Shown: piece by piece, positions 7,759 through 16,621 of the stretch
Position numbering within the stretch: the first letter of the stretch is position 1
Layout: each line of letters begins with the position of its first letter
NCBI GenBank assembly: GCA_001874335.1
Contig: MPDE01000005.1
Location: 124,001 to 188,000 of the forward strand
Direction of reading: 5' to 3'
DNA length: 64,000 nt
DNA from: Bacteroidetes bacterium MedPE-SWsnd-G2
Lineage (GTDB): Bacteria; Bacteroidota; Bacteroidia; Flavobacteriales; Flavobacteriaceae
Program-made: the position numbers and the translations under genes
The notes under the pieces: generated by a model
Database searches by the model: none
The model's input: only the letters and a program-made list of their open reading frames with translations
What the model was told of the DNA's origin: nothing

Positions 7759-8526
7759 ATGATAATTACCGATACCCACACACATTTATATAGTGAAGCT
7801 TTTGATGAAGATCGCGATATAATGATTAAACGAGCTTTAGAGGCTGGAGTTTCTCGTTTTTTTATACCTGCAATTGATTCTACTTATACGGCACGAATGT
7901 TAGATTTAGAATCTGCCTACCCAGATCATATGTTTTTAATGACAGGATTGCACCCTACGCATGTCAAAGAAAACTACAAGAACGAGTTGCAGCATGTTGA
8001 AGATTTATTAAGACAAAGAGAGTTTGTTGCCATTGGAGAAATTGGTATTGATTTGTATTGGGATAAAACCACTTTAGACATTCAGAAAGAAGCTTTTAGG
8101 TTTCAAATCAGATTAGCTAAAGCGTACAAATTACCAATTGTGATTCACTGTCGTGAGGCATTTGATGAAATTTTTGAGGTGTTAGAGGAGGAAAAAGACG
8201 AAGCCCTTTTTGGAATATTTCATTGCTTTACGGGGACTATAGATCATGCCAAAAAAGCTATAGAACTTAATTTGAAATTAGGTATTGGTGGTGTGGTTAC
8301 CTTTAAAAACGGGGGGATCGATAAGTTTTTAAATCAAATAGAATTAAAACATATAGTTTTAGAGACAGATTCACCGTATTTATCTCCTACACCATATCGA
8401 GGGAAAAGAAATGAAAGTTCATATATTACCAGAGTTTTAGAGAAGTTAAGTGATATTTATGAAATGCCTGAACATGAAATAGCGGCAATTACTACTGAAA
8501 ATTCTAAGGCTGTTTTTAAAGTATAA
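7759..8526 (+). CDS. tatD: TatD-family metal-dependent deoxyribonuclease
   Basis: This 255-residue TIM-barrel hydrolase has all the metal ligands of the TatD family: DTHTHLY at the N-terminus, GEIGIDLYWD, HCREAF, HCFTG and ETDSPYLSP. The family includes 3'-5' exonucleases for DNA (and RNA) with roles in repair and turnover; the exact substrate here is not shown. The length is normal. It is followed after only two bases by the asparaginase gene, so the two are co-transcribed. Its start codon is fixed by the adjacent -7 box and by the metal-binding His motif close to the N-terminus. Confidence 0.93.
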   Translation: MIITDTHTHLYSEAFDEDRDIMIKRALEAGVSRFFIPAIDSTYTARMLDLESAYPDHMFLMTGLHPTHVKENYKNELQHVEDLLRQREFVAIGEIGIDLYWDKTTLDIQKEAFRFQIRLAKAYKLPIVIHCREAFDEIFEVLEEEKDEALFGIFHCFTGTIDHAKKAIELNLKLGIGGVVTFKNGGIDKFLNQIELKHIVLETDSPYLSPTPYRGKRNESSYITRVLEKLSDIYEMPEHEIAAITTENSKAVFKV

Positions 8527-8528
8527 CT

Positions 8529-9560
8529 ATGTCAGAAAACAAACCAAATATATTATTGATTTATACCGGTGGGACAATTGGTATGGTAAAGGATCAAGAA
8601 TCTGGTGCATTGAGAGCTTTTAATTTTGATAATCTCTTGATTAGAATTCCAGAATTAAATCTCCTAAATTGTAATATAAGTACACAATCGTTTGAAGAAC
8701 CTATAGATTCTTCAGATATGAAACCTAAATATTGGATTCAAATTGCCCAAATGATTGAAACTAATTACGATTTGTTTGATGGTTTTGTGATTTTGCACGG
8801 AAGTGATACCATGAGTTATTCGGCTTCAGCTTTAAGTTTTATGCTGGAAGATTTAGCAAAGCCGGTAATTTTTACAGGATCACAACTTCCTATTGGTGAT
8901 TTAAGAACAGATGCCAAAGAAAATTTAATCACTTCTATTGAAATGGCATCGTTGTCAGAAAAAGGCAAACCAGTTATACAGGAAGTAGGCTTGTATTTTG
9001 AATACAAATTATACAGAGGAAATAGAACGACTAAAATTAATGCTGAACATTTTGAAGCTTTTGAGTCTTTTAATTATCCAACCTTAGCCGAATCTGGAGT
9101 ACATTTAAAGGTTAATAAAAAACAATTATTAAGACCTAAAAAGAAATCTGCCCTAAAAGTGCGCACACATTTTAATACAAATGTGGCAATTATTAAACTA
9201 TTTCCAGGGTTTTCAGAACAACTGTTAATTAGTGTTTTAGGGACTAGGGGGTTAAAAGGTATTGTTTTAGAAACTTATGGCGCAGGTAATACTACAACTG
9301 AGGCATGGTTTTTGAAGCATTTAAAACAAGCTATTACTAGTGGAATTTGTGTTGTAAATGTTACCCAATGTTCTGGAGGAAGTGTACACATGGGGCAATA
9401 TGAAACAAGTACAGGTTTAAAATCGATAGGTGTAATTTCTGGGAAAGATATCACCACAGAAGCAGCTATCACAAAATTAATGTATCTCTTAGGAGAAAAT
9501 ATCTCAGTAAAAACTTTCAAAACCATTTTTGAAACAGCATTAAGAGGAGAATTGTCATAA
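8529..9560 (+). CDS. ansA: Type I (cytoplasmic) L-asparaginase
   Basis: This 343-residue protein hydrolyses L-asparagine to aspartate and ammonia. The two catalytic threonine motifs are present: IYTGGTIGM near the N-terminus (T13 and T16) and LHGSDTMSY (H90-G91-S92-D93-T94). There is no signal peptide, which fits the cytoplasmic type I enzyme. The length is typical. It is translated two bases after tatD. It is unrelated in fold to the glycosylasparaginase at 31951-32961, so the window holds two different routes to free aspartate. Confidence 0.92.
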   Translation: MSENKPNILLIYTGGTIGMVKDQESGALRAFNFDNLLIRIPELNLLNCNISTQSFEEPIDSSDMKPKYWIQIAQMIETNYDLFDGFVILHGSDTMSYSASALSFMLEDLAKPVIFTGSQLPIGDLRTDAKENLITSIEMASLSEKGKPVIQEVGLYFEYKLYRGNRTTKINAEHFEAFESFNYPTLAESGVHLKVNKKQLLRPKKKSALKVRTHFNTNVAIIKLFPGFSEQLLISVLGTRGLKGIVLETYGAGNTTTEAWFLKHLKQAITSGICVVNVTQCSGGSVHMGQYETSTGLKSIGVISGKDITTEAAITKLMYLLGENISVKTFKTIFETALRGELS

Positions 9561-9636
9561 TATTAACGTCTTATATTTCAAGAAGTCAAGTTTTTTTAAG
9601 AATTTTGCCGAGGTTTTTATAAAAAAGAAGTTAAAA

Positions 9637-9724
9637 AGAGAGGTGGCCGAGTGGTCGAAGGCGCACGCCTGGAAAGTGTGTATACGTCAAAAGCGTATCG
9701 AGGGTTCGAATCCCTTCCTCTCTG
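9637..9724 (+). tRNA. tRNA-Ser (anticodon GGA)
   Basis: The 88-base gene folds into a class II tRNA. The acceptor stem is AGAGAGG/CCTCTCT, the anticodon stem is CACGC/GTGTG with loop CTGGAAA (anticodon GGA), a long variable arm follows, and the T-loop is TTCGAAT. The discriminator base is G, as expected for tRNA-Ser. The CCA end is not encoded. Confidence 0.95.
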
Positions 9725-9731
9725 CTGTATG

Positions 9732-9763
9732 TTGTATGCAATGACTTTTTTTTTATATCTTTA
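9732..9763 (+). promoter_or_regulatory. Promoter of the ExbB/ExbD operon
   Basis: TTG (9732-9734) and TATCTTTA (9756-9763) are 21 bases apart, close to the flavobacterial TTG-N17..23-TAnnTTTG consensus with one mismatch at the last base. It lies just after tRNA-Ser and 33 bases before the operon's first ATG. Confidence 0.5.
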
Positions 9764-9796
9764 ACGTTTTAACTAATAAAATTAAGATTAAGAACA

Positions 9797-10570
9797 ATGA
9801 AAAGATTATTTTCTATCCTTGCCATCACAGGAATTATGGCTTTTGGAACTGTTGATGCTAACGCAACTGCGAACATGACAGCTCCTGTTGAAGCAACCAC
9901 TGTTGCTATTGAAACTCAAGATGATGCACCTGCAGAAGAAGTAGGTTTTCACCAAGAATTAAAGAAAAGATTTATTGAAGGTGGTCCTGGATTTATGGGG
10001 ATTGTTTTGTTATGTCTTATTTTAGGATTAGCAATTGCTATCGAAAGAATTATTTATTTAAACTTATCGACAACAAATTCTAAGAAATTAACTAAAGAAG
10101 TAGAAGATGCATTATCATCAGGTGGTGTTGAAGCTGCAAAGGAAGTTTGTAGAAATACAAAAGGACCTGTTGCTTCTATTTTCTACCAAGGATTAGACAG
10201 AGCTGACGAAGGTATTGACTCTGCAGAGAAAGCAGTTGTTGCTTACGGAGCTGTACAAATGGGACAATTAGAGAAAAACGTGTCTTGGATCTCATTATTT
10301 ATTGCATTAGCACCGATGTTAGGATTCATGGGTACGGTAATCGGTATGATTAAAGCCTTCGATAAAATTGAAGCAGCTGGAGATATGCAACCTTCTCTTG
10401 TAGCAGGTGGTATTAAAGTAGCACTTTTAACGACTGTATTTGGTCTTATCGTTGCTATTATACTTCAAATATTTTACAACTATATCATTGCAAAAATCGA
10501 TAGTATCGTAAATGATATGGAAGATGCATCAATCAACTTGATGGATCTATTAGTGAAATTTAAGAAGTAA
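9797..10570 (+). CDS. MotA/TolQ/ExbB proton-channel protein with N-terminal extension
   Basis: The 257-residue protein belongs to the inner-membrane ion-channel family that powers TonB or Tol systems. After a signal-like N-terminus (about 1-24) and an acidic Ala/Glu linker, it has a first membrane span (GFMGIVLLCLILGLAIAIE, about 54-73), a cytoplasmic loop, and two C-terminal spans. The family core ISLFIALAPMLGFMGTVIGM is present around 155-180. The extra N-terminal region is absent from classical ExbB. It heads a four-gene operon with two ExbD/TolR proteins, which supports a TonB-energising complex in the cell envelope. Confidence 0.88.
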   Translation: MKRLFSILAITGIMAFGTVDANATANMTAPVEATTVAIETQDDAPAEEVGFHQELKKRFIEGGPGFMGIVLLCLILGLAIAIERIIYLNLSTTNSKKLTKEVEDALSSGGVEAAKEVCRNTKGPVASIFYQGLDRADEGIDSAEKAVVAYGAVQMGQLEKNVSWISLFIALAPMLGFMGTVIGMIKAFDKIEAAGDMQPSLVAGGIKVALLTTVFGLIVAIILQIFYNYIIAKIDSIVNDMEDASINLMDLLVKFKK

Positions 10571-10589
10571 TTAAAAAATTAAATTTATT

Positions 10590-11006
10590 ATGGGTTTACA
10601 TAAAATTTTAACATATGTTGCCATGGCGTTGGCGGTAGTAGGTGTAATCCTTGCTATCATGATCATCGGTGACAATACAGAGCAAATAGGAAGCATTTTA
10701 TATGTCGCTTATATTGTATTAGCCATAGTACTTTTAATGGTATTGTTTTTTTCATTAAAAAACACATTTTCTAATAAGGAAACTTTAAAAAGTACTTTAA
10801 CTGGAGTTGGGGCTTTTGGATTATTATTTTTGGTTTGTTATTACGGTTTGGCTTCTGGTCAAGAAACTGTATTAAAAGACGGAGAAGTTTTAACCGAAGG
10901 AGAGTCTCAATTGGTAGGAGCAGGATTATATATGTTCTACGCTTTAGCAATTATTGCAAGTGGAACAATGTTATTTTCAGGAATCAAAAAATCTATTTCT
11001 AAGTAA
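10590..11006 (+). CDS. Four-span membrane protein of the ExbB/ExbD operon
   Basis: I do not recognise a named family for this 138-residue protein. It has four predicted membrane segments (about 5-27, 37-57, 72-90 and 108-130) and few charged residues. It lies between the ExbB-like and ExbD-like genes, 19 bases after the former, and its stop codon overlaps the ATG of the next gene by one base. The tight packing suggests it is an accessory part of the same envelope complex. This role is inferred from position alone. Confidence 0.75.
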   Translation: MGLHKILTYVAMALAVVGVILAIMIIGDNTEQIGSILYVAYIVLAIVLLMVLFFSLKNTFSNKETLKSTLTGVGAFGLLFLVCYYGLASGQETVLKDGEVLTEGESQLVGAGLYMFYALAIIASGTMLFSGIKKSISK

Positions 11007-11602
11007 TGGCAAAAAGAGCAGCACCAGAAGTAAATGCGGGCTCAATGGCCGATATAGCATTCTTACTTCTTATCTTCTTCTTGGTAACGACTACTATTGA
11101 AACCGATACAGGTTTGAGTAGAAAATTACCTCCTATAGATGATAGTGAGCAGGATGTCATTATCAAGCAAAAAAATATTTTTACCGTACTAATTAACGGT
11201 AAGGATCAATTATTGGTTGAGGATGATTTAATGGATTTAGATAACTTAAGAGAAGAAGCTATTAAGTTTCTAGATAATGGTGGAGGAGCCGGAGATGATG
11301 CTTGTTCTTACTGTAAAGGTAAGAGAAGTCCAGAATCTTCAGATAATCCAGACAAAGCTATTATCTCTCTTAAAAACGAGCGTGAAACAAGTTATGCAAT
11401 GTATATCTCAGTACAAAATGAGTTAGTAGCAGCATATAATGAGTTACGTAATCGTAGAGCAATGGAACTTTATGGGGAATCGTTTACAGAAATGCAAGCA
11501 AACCATAAAGATGTGAATTGGGTTGGTAATAAGACCAAATTAAAGGAGAAAATTGATGGTATTAAAAAAGATTACCCTCAAAAATTATCCGAAGTTCAAT
11601 AA
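11006..11602 (+). CDS. ExbD/TolR-family protein, long form with a CxxC motif
   Basis: The 198-residue protein has one N-terminal membrane span with the proton-path aspartate (MADIAFLLLIFFLVTTT) and a periplasmic domain. It is longer than usual ExbD. Near residues 98-101 it carries CSYC in an insertion rich in Gly, Asp and Ser, followed by a long helical tail. With the ExbB-like channel it should convert proton flow into movement of a TonB-type partner. The start codon overlaps the previous stop. The CxxC suggests a disulfide or metal site in the periplasm, which I have not seen in standard ExbD proteins. Confidence 0.87.
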   Translation: MAKRAAPEVNAGSMADIAFLLLIFFLVTTTIETDTGLSRKLPPIDDSEQDVIIKQKNIFTVLINGKDQLLVEDDLMDLDNLREEAIKFLDNGGGAGDDACSYCKGKRSPESSDNPDKAIISLKNERETSYAMYISVQNELVAAYNELRNRRAMELYGESFTEMQANHKDVNWVGNKTKLKEKIDGIKKDYPQKLSEVQ

Positions 11603-11622
11603 TTTAGAAAAAACGTATATAT

Positions 11623-12102
11623 ATGTCTAAATTTAAAAAGAAACAAGGCAACGAATTACCAGCTATTTCAACAGCGTCTTTACCTGATATTGTATTCATG
11701 TTATTATTCTTTTTTATGGTAGCAACTGTAATGAGAGATAGTAGTTTGATGATTGAAAACAGATTACCTGTTGCAGATCAAGTAGAGAAATTAGATAAGA
11801 AAGACTTGGTAATGTACATTTACATTGGTAAGCCTAGTTCAAGTTATACACAGTTTGGTACAGAAGCACGTATCCAGTTAAATGATAAGTTTGCTGAAGT
11901 GGATGAAGTACAGGCTTTTATTGCCTCTGAAAGAGCATCGAAACGAGAAGAATTAGTACCGTTTTTGACTACAGCTCTTAAAGTAGATAGAGAAGCTAAT
12001 ATGGGTATTGTTGGTGATGTTAAGCAAGAGTTACGTAAAACTAACGCGCTTAAAATCAACTACACTACGCGTCAAGGTGATATCTCACAAAACAGACAAT
12101 AA
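11623..12102 (+). CDS. ExbD/TolR-family protein, second copy
   Basis: The 159-residue protein has a short basic N-terminus, one membrane span with the conserved aspartate (LPDIVFMLLFFFMVAT) and a periplasmic domain ending in a Gln/Arg-rich tail. It lacks the cysteine insertion of the preceding paralogue. Two different ExbD proteins beside one ExbB-type channel fit a mixed stator, as seen in other Bacteroidota operons. It ends 20 bases before a strong terminator. Confidence 0.88.
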   Translation: MSKFKKKQGNELPAISTASLPDIVFMLLFFFMVATVMRDSSLMIENRLPVADQVEKLDKKDLVMYIYIGKPSSSYTQFGTEARIQLNDKFAEVDEVQAFIASERASKREELVPFLTTALKVDREANMGIVGDVKQELRKTNALKINYTTRQGDISQNRQ

Positions 12103-12121
12103 ACACAGTTTTATTTGTTAA

Positions 12122-12158
12122 AAAAAAGACATCCTGAGTAATCAGGGTGTTTTTTTTT
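12122..12158 (+). terminator. Rho-independent terminator of the ExbB/ExbD operon
   Basis: A 9-bp stem ACATCCTGA/TCAGGGTGT (one G-U pair) with a GTAA loop is followed by eight T residues. Confidence 0.9.
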
Positions 12159-12196
12159 GACCTTTTATTAAGTGTTTAGTATGTAGGGAATAAGTT

Positions 12197-12204
12197 TATA
12201 TTTG
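12197..12204 (+). promoter_or_regulatory. -7 element of the barrel gene, four bases from the ATG
   Basis: TATATTTG is an exact TAnnTTTG match. Four bases separate it from the ATG at 12209, so a very short or absent leader is predicted. Confidence 0.55.
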
Positions 12205-12208
12205 TAAG

Positions 12209-12907
12209 ATGAAATATTCTTTTCTTCTTTTCATGGGGCTTTTGTTTGGCCTATCTGGAACTGCGCAACAGGCAGTAGATACTGTAACGGTGGATAATAA
12301 GTATAGAGAGGATCAATTCTATTTAGGGATTAGTTATAATCTTTTGGGCGGAAAACCCAGTGGCGTGTCTCAAAATGGATTTTCAAGCGGATTTCAATTG
12401 GGCTTTATCAGAGATATGCCAATTAATAAGAGAAGAAACTTGGCTTTGGGTTTAGGTTTGGGCGCATCGATAAATACGTATCACCAAAACTTGGTTATCA
12501 CTGAAGCGATTGCAGGAGGTTATGAGTATACCGTTATTGATGATAATGAAACTCCATTTTCTAAAAATCGGTTTTCTACATATATTTTAGAAGTCCCTTT
12601 TGAGTTTCGATGGAGAACTTCAACTGCAACTGACTATAAATTTTGGAGAATATACACAGGGTTAAAGTTGGGTTATGTTTTTAGTAATTCCACAAAGTTT
12701 ACAAGTGATTTGTTTTCAAACAAATTGTCTAAAGTTGATGATTTTAATGATATACAATTGGGTCTAACTTTAAATGCTGGCTATGGCACTTGGAACTTTT
12801 CTTTGTATTATGGCTTGAATCCTATATTCAATGATACCGCAATAGTCAATGACTCAGTCATAGATATGAATGACATTAGAATAGGACTTGCATTCTATAT
12901 TTTATAG
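12209..12907 (+). CDS. Outer-membrane beta-barrel protein (PorT-like family)
   Basis: The 232-residue protein starts with a signal peptide (MKYSFLLFMGLLFGLSGTAQ) and continues as a chain of amphipathic strands rich in Gly, Tyr and Asn, ending in IRIGLAFYIL. It resembles the general PorT-like barrel family of Bacteroidota. PorT/SprT itself belongs to the type IX secretion system, but nothing in this sequence or neighbourhood shows that this copy does. Its last six bases overlap the end of the convergent PAP2-like gene. Confidence 0.75.
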   Translation: MKYSFLLFMGLLFGLSGTAQQAVDTVTVDNKYREDQFYLGISYNLLGGKPSGVSQNGFSSGFQLGFIRDMPINKRRNLALGLGLGASINTYHQNLVITEAIAGGYEYTVIDDNETPFSKNRFSTYILEVPFEFRWRTSTATDYKFWRIYTGLKLGYVFSNSTKFTSDLFSNKLSKVDDFNDIQLGLTLNAGYGTWNFSLYYGLNPIFNDTAIVNDSVIDMNDIRIGLAFYIL

Positions 12908-13510
12908 CCAATAGTTTAGTAAAATTAGTTGAGGGATCATTCCTAAAAGTATACCTATAATAAGTTCTGGTACCGTATGCGCTTTCATGTGCAATCGAGA
13001 TGTAGCCACGGCTCCAGAAATGATACTCATTAAGGCGATTGTACCATTAAAATTTATTTTAAAGTGTAAGCTTAAAGCAATCACAAACATTAAAAATCCG
13101 CTACAGCCTAACATATGTATACTCGCTTTGAACCCTAATTTTGCAAGGATCAAACAAGACATTGTTGAGATAAGTACAGCTAAAAAGAAAAAGTAGAGTT
13201 CTTCAATTTCTGTTATGGGAAATACCCGAAATAAAATTAATAAGGTAACACCACAACTTATCAATAGAGGTAATACACGTTCTTGAACGGTTTCTAAATT
13301 AGGGCCTGTGATTTTTTTTAATGTTTTAAGCAAAAAATACAGTAAAATTGGAAGAACAACGGTTAGAATTAGAATGGAAAACACCTTTGCTTCTACAATA
13401 GATTCTGGAATATATCTTCTTGTTTTTGAGAAGTAAAAAATCACTCCTAATAGTGGCATGATTATCGGGTGAAATATATATGAAAAGCTTCTTAGTATGT
13501 GATCCTTCAT
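12902..13510 (-). CDS. PAP2-like integral membrane protein
   Basis: This 202-residue protein has about six membrane spans. Its C-terminal SRLHMKAHTVPELIIGILLG resembles the last phosphatase motif of PAP2 lipid phosphatases (SR...H...D), with Glu in place of the usual Asp, while the earlier KxxxxxxRP and PSGH motifs are not evident. It may therefore be a divergent or inactive member that binds rather than hydrolyses lipid phosphates. Its start codon overlaps the rpoN stop by four bases (ATGA), so it is translated together with sigma-54. Confidence 0.65.
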   Translation of the reverse strand: MKDHILRSFSYIFHPIIMPLLGVIFYFSKTRRYIPESIVEAKVFSILILTVVLPILLYFLLKTLKKITGPNLETVQERVLPLLISCGVTLLILFRVFPITEIEELYFFFLAVLISTMSCLILAKLGFKASIHMLGCSGFLMFVIALSLHFKINFNGTIALMSIISGAVATSRLHMKAHTVPELIIGILLGMIPQLILLNYWL

Positions 13511-14967
13511 ATTTTCTTTCGTAATCGAGCAACCGGCAAATCTAATTGCTCTCTGTATTTTGCCACAGTTCGTCTTGCTATTGGGTAGCCCTTAGCTTTT
13601 AAAATAGTGGCTAATTTTTCATCTGTAAGCGGTTTTCTTTTATCCTCTTCTTCGATAACCGTTTCAAGAATCTTTTTTATTTCTTTTGTCGAAACCTCTT
13701 CACCTTGATCATTAGTCATAGATTCTGAAAAGAATTCTTTAATCAATTTGGTACCATAAGGTGTATCAACATATTTAGAACTTGCAACACGTGAAACTGT
13801 AGAAACATCCATTTCAATTTCATCAGCAATATCCTTAAGAATCATAGGTTTTAGCTTGCGTTCATCACCAGTTAGAAAATATTCCTTTTGGTAATTCATA
13901 ATTGAAGACATCGTGTAAAACAATGTTTGTTGTCGCTGTTTTATGGCCTCAATAAACCACTTTGCAGCATCCAATTTTTGTTTTATAAATTGAACGGCAT
14001 CTTTCTGAGATTTCGATTTTTCTTTACTGTCTTTGTACCCTTTAAGCATGTCGTTATACGTTCTCGATACATGTAATTCGGGAGCGTTTCTTCCATTCAA
14101 AGTAAGTTCTAATTCTCCATCAACTATGCGAATAGCAAAATCAGGTACTATATGTTCAGCAATTTTATTATTTCCAGCGTAAGAGCCTCCAGGTTTTGGA
14201 TTTAATCGCTCAATTTCTTCAATTCCTAATTTTAATTCTTCTTCCGAACAACTAAATTTTTGAAGTAATTTGGAGTAATGTTTTTTGGTAAATTGCTCAA
14301 AACCTTGATCTATTATAGCAGTTGCCAAAGCTACTTTTGGTGATTGCTCTTTTCTATGCAATTGTATGCTAAGACATTCTTGCAAGTTTCGAGCACCCAC
14401 CCCGGCAGGATCAAGTTGTTGCACCACTCTTAACATTTTTAAAATGTTGTCTTCTGTAGTGTAAATATTTTGCGTAAATGCCAAGTCATCCATGATGTCT
14501 GACAAATCTCTTCGTATATACCCGCTTTCGTCAATGCTTCCTACCAAAAATTCTGCAATGTCGTCGTCTTCATCAGAAAGCGAGAACGTATGTAATTGAT
14601 TTAATAAATGTTGAGTAAAAGATGTGCCAGCGGCATAAGGCATAGTTTTTTCTTCATCATCTGGGCTATAATTATTAGAGTGAGTGCGGTAATCTGGTAC
14701 TGCATCATCACTTAGATATTCGTCAATATTTATATCTTCAGTATTGATAGACTCAGAATCTTCAAATTCATCTTGAGAATTATCAAACTCGTCTAAGCCG
14801 GTATCGTTGTCAGAATCTTTACCACGTTCTAAAGCGGGGTTTTCTTCTAATTCTTGTGTTAATCGCTGTTCAAATGCTTGTGTTGGCAACTGAATCATTT
14901 TCATCAACTGTATCTGTTGAGGCGATAACTTTTGCGATTGTTTAAATTGAAGATATTGCTTTAGCAT
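13507..14967 (-). CDS. rpoN: RNA polymerase sigma-54 factor
   Basis: The 486-residue protein has the Gln-rich activator-interacting region I (SPQQIQLMKMIQLPTQAFEQ), an acidic region II (about 55-110), the core-binding region, a helix-turn-helix and the RpoN box ARRTVAKYRE near the C-terminus, which reads the -24 promoter element. It directs transcription at -24/-12 promoters with the help of AAA+ activators; none is encoded in the window. It lies after asnS, separated by a strong terminator, and overlaps the PAP2-like gene. Confidence 0.95.
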   Translation of the reverse strand: MLKQYLQFKQSQKLSPQQIQLMKMIQLPTQAFEQRLTQELEENPALERGKDSDNDTGLDEFDNSQDEFEDSESINTEDINIDEYLSDDAVPDYRTHSNNYSPDDEEKTMPYAAGTSFTQHLLNQLHTFSLSDEDDDIAEFLVGSIDESGYIRRDLSDIMDDLAFTQNIYTTEDNILKMLRVVQQLDPAGVGARNLQECLSIQLHRKEQSPKVALATAIIDQGFEQFTKKHYSKLLQKFSCSEEELKLGIEEIERLNPKPGGSYAGNNKIAEHIVPDFAIRIVDGELELTLNGRNAPELHVSRTYNDMLKGYKDSKEKSKSQKDAVQFIKQKLDAAKWFIEAIKQRQQTLFYTMSSIMNYQKEYFLTGDERKLKPMILKDIADEIEMDVSTVSRVASSKYVDTPYGTKLIKEFFSESMTNDQGEEVSTKEIKKILETVIEEEDKRKPLTDEKLATILKAKGYPIARRTVAKYREQLDLPVARLRKKI

Positions 14968-15072
14968 AGTTTGGTTGTTAGTGGCTCGCTATAATAGCTT
15001 GAACGTGTTAGTTGATAGATATCGTATAAAATATCGTGCCAAACTTTTAATTTCCACTTGGAGGATAAAATT

Positions 15073-15116
15073 AAAAAAAAACAATCTATATTTTTAATTT
15101 AATATAGATTGTTTTC
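15073..15116 (-). terminator. Rho-independent terminator of asnS
   Basis: A perfect 13-bp stem (15080-15092 with 15101-15113) closes an 8-base loop and runs into eight T residues on the minus strand. It lies about 25 bases past the asnS stop. Confidence 0.9.
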
Positions 15117-15141
15117 AAGTATTATTATATGTCGTGAATTA

Positions 15142-16575
15142 TTAGAATTCAGCGTTTTGAGGTGTTCTTGGATAAGGTATCACATCTCTAATGTTGCCCA
15201 TGCCTGTAGCGAACATTACTAAACGTTCAAAACCTAAACCAAAGCCAGAATGTACTGCAGTTCCATATTTTCTAAGGTCTAAATACCACCACAATTCTTT
15301 TTCATCAATATCTAAGGCCGCCATTTTTTCTTTTAAAACGTCTAAGCGCTCTTCTCTTTGAGAACCGCCTACCATTTCTCCAATGCCAGGGAAAAGGATA
15401 TCCATAGCTCTTACAGTCTTTCCATCTTCATTTAAACGCATGTAGAAGGCTTTGATGTCTGCAGGATAGTCAAACAATATAACTGGACAGTTAAAGTGCT
15501 TTTCAACAAGGTATCTTTCGTGCTCACTTTGTAAATCTGCTCCCCATTCTGAAATTAAGTACTTAAACTTTTTCTTTTTGTTTGGTTTGCAATTTTTCAG
15601 AATATCAATAGCCTCAGTATAACTTACTCTCATAAAGTTGTTGTCAACAACAAACCTTAATTTTTCAATTAAACTCATGCTACTTCTTTCAGCTTGTGGC
15701 TTCTTTTTTTCTTCGTCTAAAAGGCGATTTTCTAAAAACTTTAAATCGTCTATGTTGTGGTCTAAAACATACTGTAATATAGATTTCATAAAGTCTTCTG
15801 CCAAATCCATGTTTCCAGCAAGGTCCATAAATGCAACTTCAGGCTCAATCATCCAAAATTCTGAAAGGTGTCTTGAAGTGTTAGAATTCTCTGCTCTAAA
15901 AGTTGGTCCGAAGGTATAAACTTTCCCTAAAGACATGGCATAAGTTTCTGCTTCTAATTGTCCAGAAACCGTAAGATTGGTTTCTTTTCCAAAAAAATCT
16001 TGGGAATAATCAATAGTCCCATCTTCATTAAGCGGAGGGTTTTTGGAGTCTAAATTTGTGACTTTAAACATTTCTCCAGCACCTTCTGCATCACTTCCTG
16101 TGACAATAGGTGTGTGCATGTAATAGAAGCCGTTATCATTAAAATACTTGTGTATTGCAAATGATAAAGAAGAACGTAATCGCATTACGGCACTAAATGT
16201 ATTTGTTCTCGTACGTAAATGTGCATTATCTCTTAAAAACTCTAAAGAGTGTTTTTTAGGCTGAATAGGATAAGAATCAGGATCTGAATCTCCTAAGACC
16301 TCAATGCTACTCACTTTAATTTCTAAGCTCTGACCTTTACCTTGACTTTCGGTAAGTTCTCCTTTAATGTGAACTGCCGCGCCAGTTGTAATGCGTTTTA
16401 AAATGTCTTCGCTTGTGTTTTCGAAATCGACAACACATTGTATATTATTTATTGTAGAACCATCATTAAGGGCAATAAAACGATTTGCTCTAAACGTTCT
16501 CACCCAGCCTTTTACTTCAACTTCTGTTGGAGTAACTTCTTTTGATAATAAAGTTTTAACTGTACTTAGTTCCAT
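15142..16575 (-). CDS. asnS: Asparaginyl-tRNA synthetase
   Basis: The 477-residue class II synthetase has an N-terminal OB-fold anticodon-binding domain (VEVKGWVRTFRANRFIALND near residue 20) and the aminoacylation core with motif 2 (FRAENSNTSRHLSEFWMIEPE region) and motif 3 (SGFGLGFERLVMFATG). ATP, asparagine and tRNA-Asn are its substrates. The NTSRH pattern and overall length fit asparaginyl rather than aspartyl enzymes. It lies 46 bases after the RND transporter in the same direction, so the two may be co-transcribed. Confidence 0.95.
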   Translation of the reverse strand: MELSTVKTLLSKEVTPTEVEVKGWVRTFRANRFIALNDGSTINNIQCVVDFENTSEDILKRITTGAAVHIKGELTESQGKGQSLEIKVSSIEVLGDSDPDSYPIQPKKHSLEFLRDNAHLRTRTNTFSAVMRLRSSLSFAIHKYFNDNGFYYMHTPIVTGSDAEGAGEMFKVTNLDSKNPPLNEDGTIDYSQDFFGKETNLTVSGQLEAETYAMSLGKVYTFGPTFRAENSNTSRHLSEFWMIEPEVAFMDLAGNMDLAEDFMKSILQYVLDHNIDDLKFLENRLLDEEKKKPQAERSSMSLIEKLRFVVDNNFMRVSYTEAIDILKNCKPNKKKKFKYLISEWGADLQSEHERYLVEKHFNCPVILFDYPADIKAFYMRLNEDGKTVRAMDILFPGIGEMVGGSQREERLDVLKEKMAALDIDEKELWWYLDLRKYGTAVHSGFGLGFERLVMFATGMGNIRDVIPYPRTPQNAEF

Positions 16576-16621
16576 TTGATTTTAAATTTAATTGCAAATA
16601 TATACGATATATTCGGGTCTT

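Noticed and set aside
15025-15050. Possible sigma-54 promoter (TTTGGCACG on the minus strand) upstream of rpoN
   Set aside because: The -24-like GGCAC is present but there is no TTGC at the -12 distance, only an AT-run.
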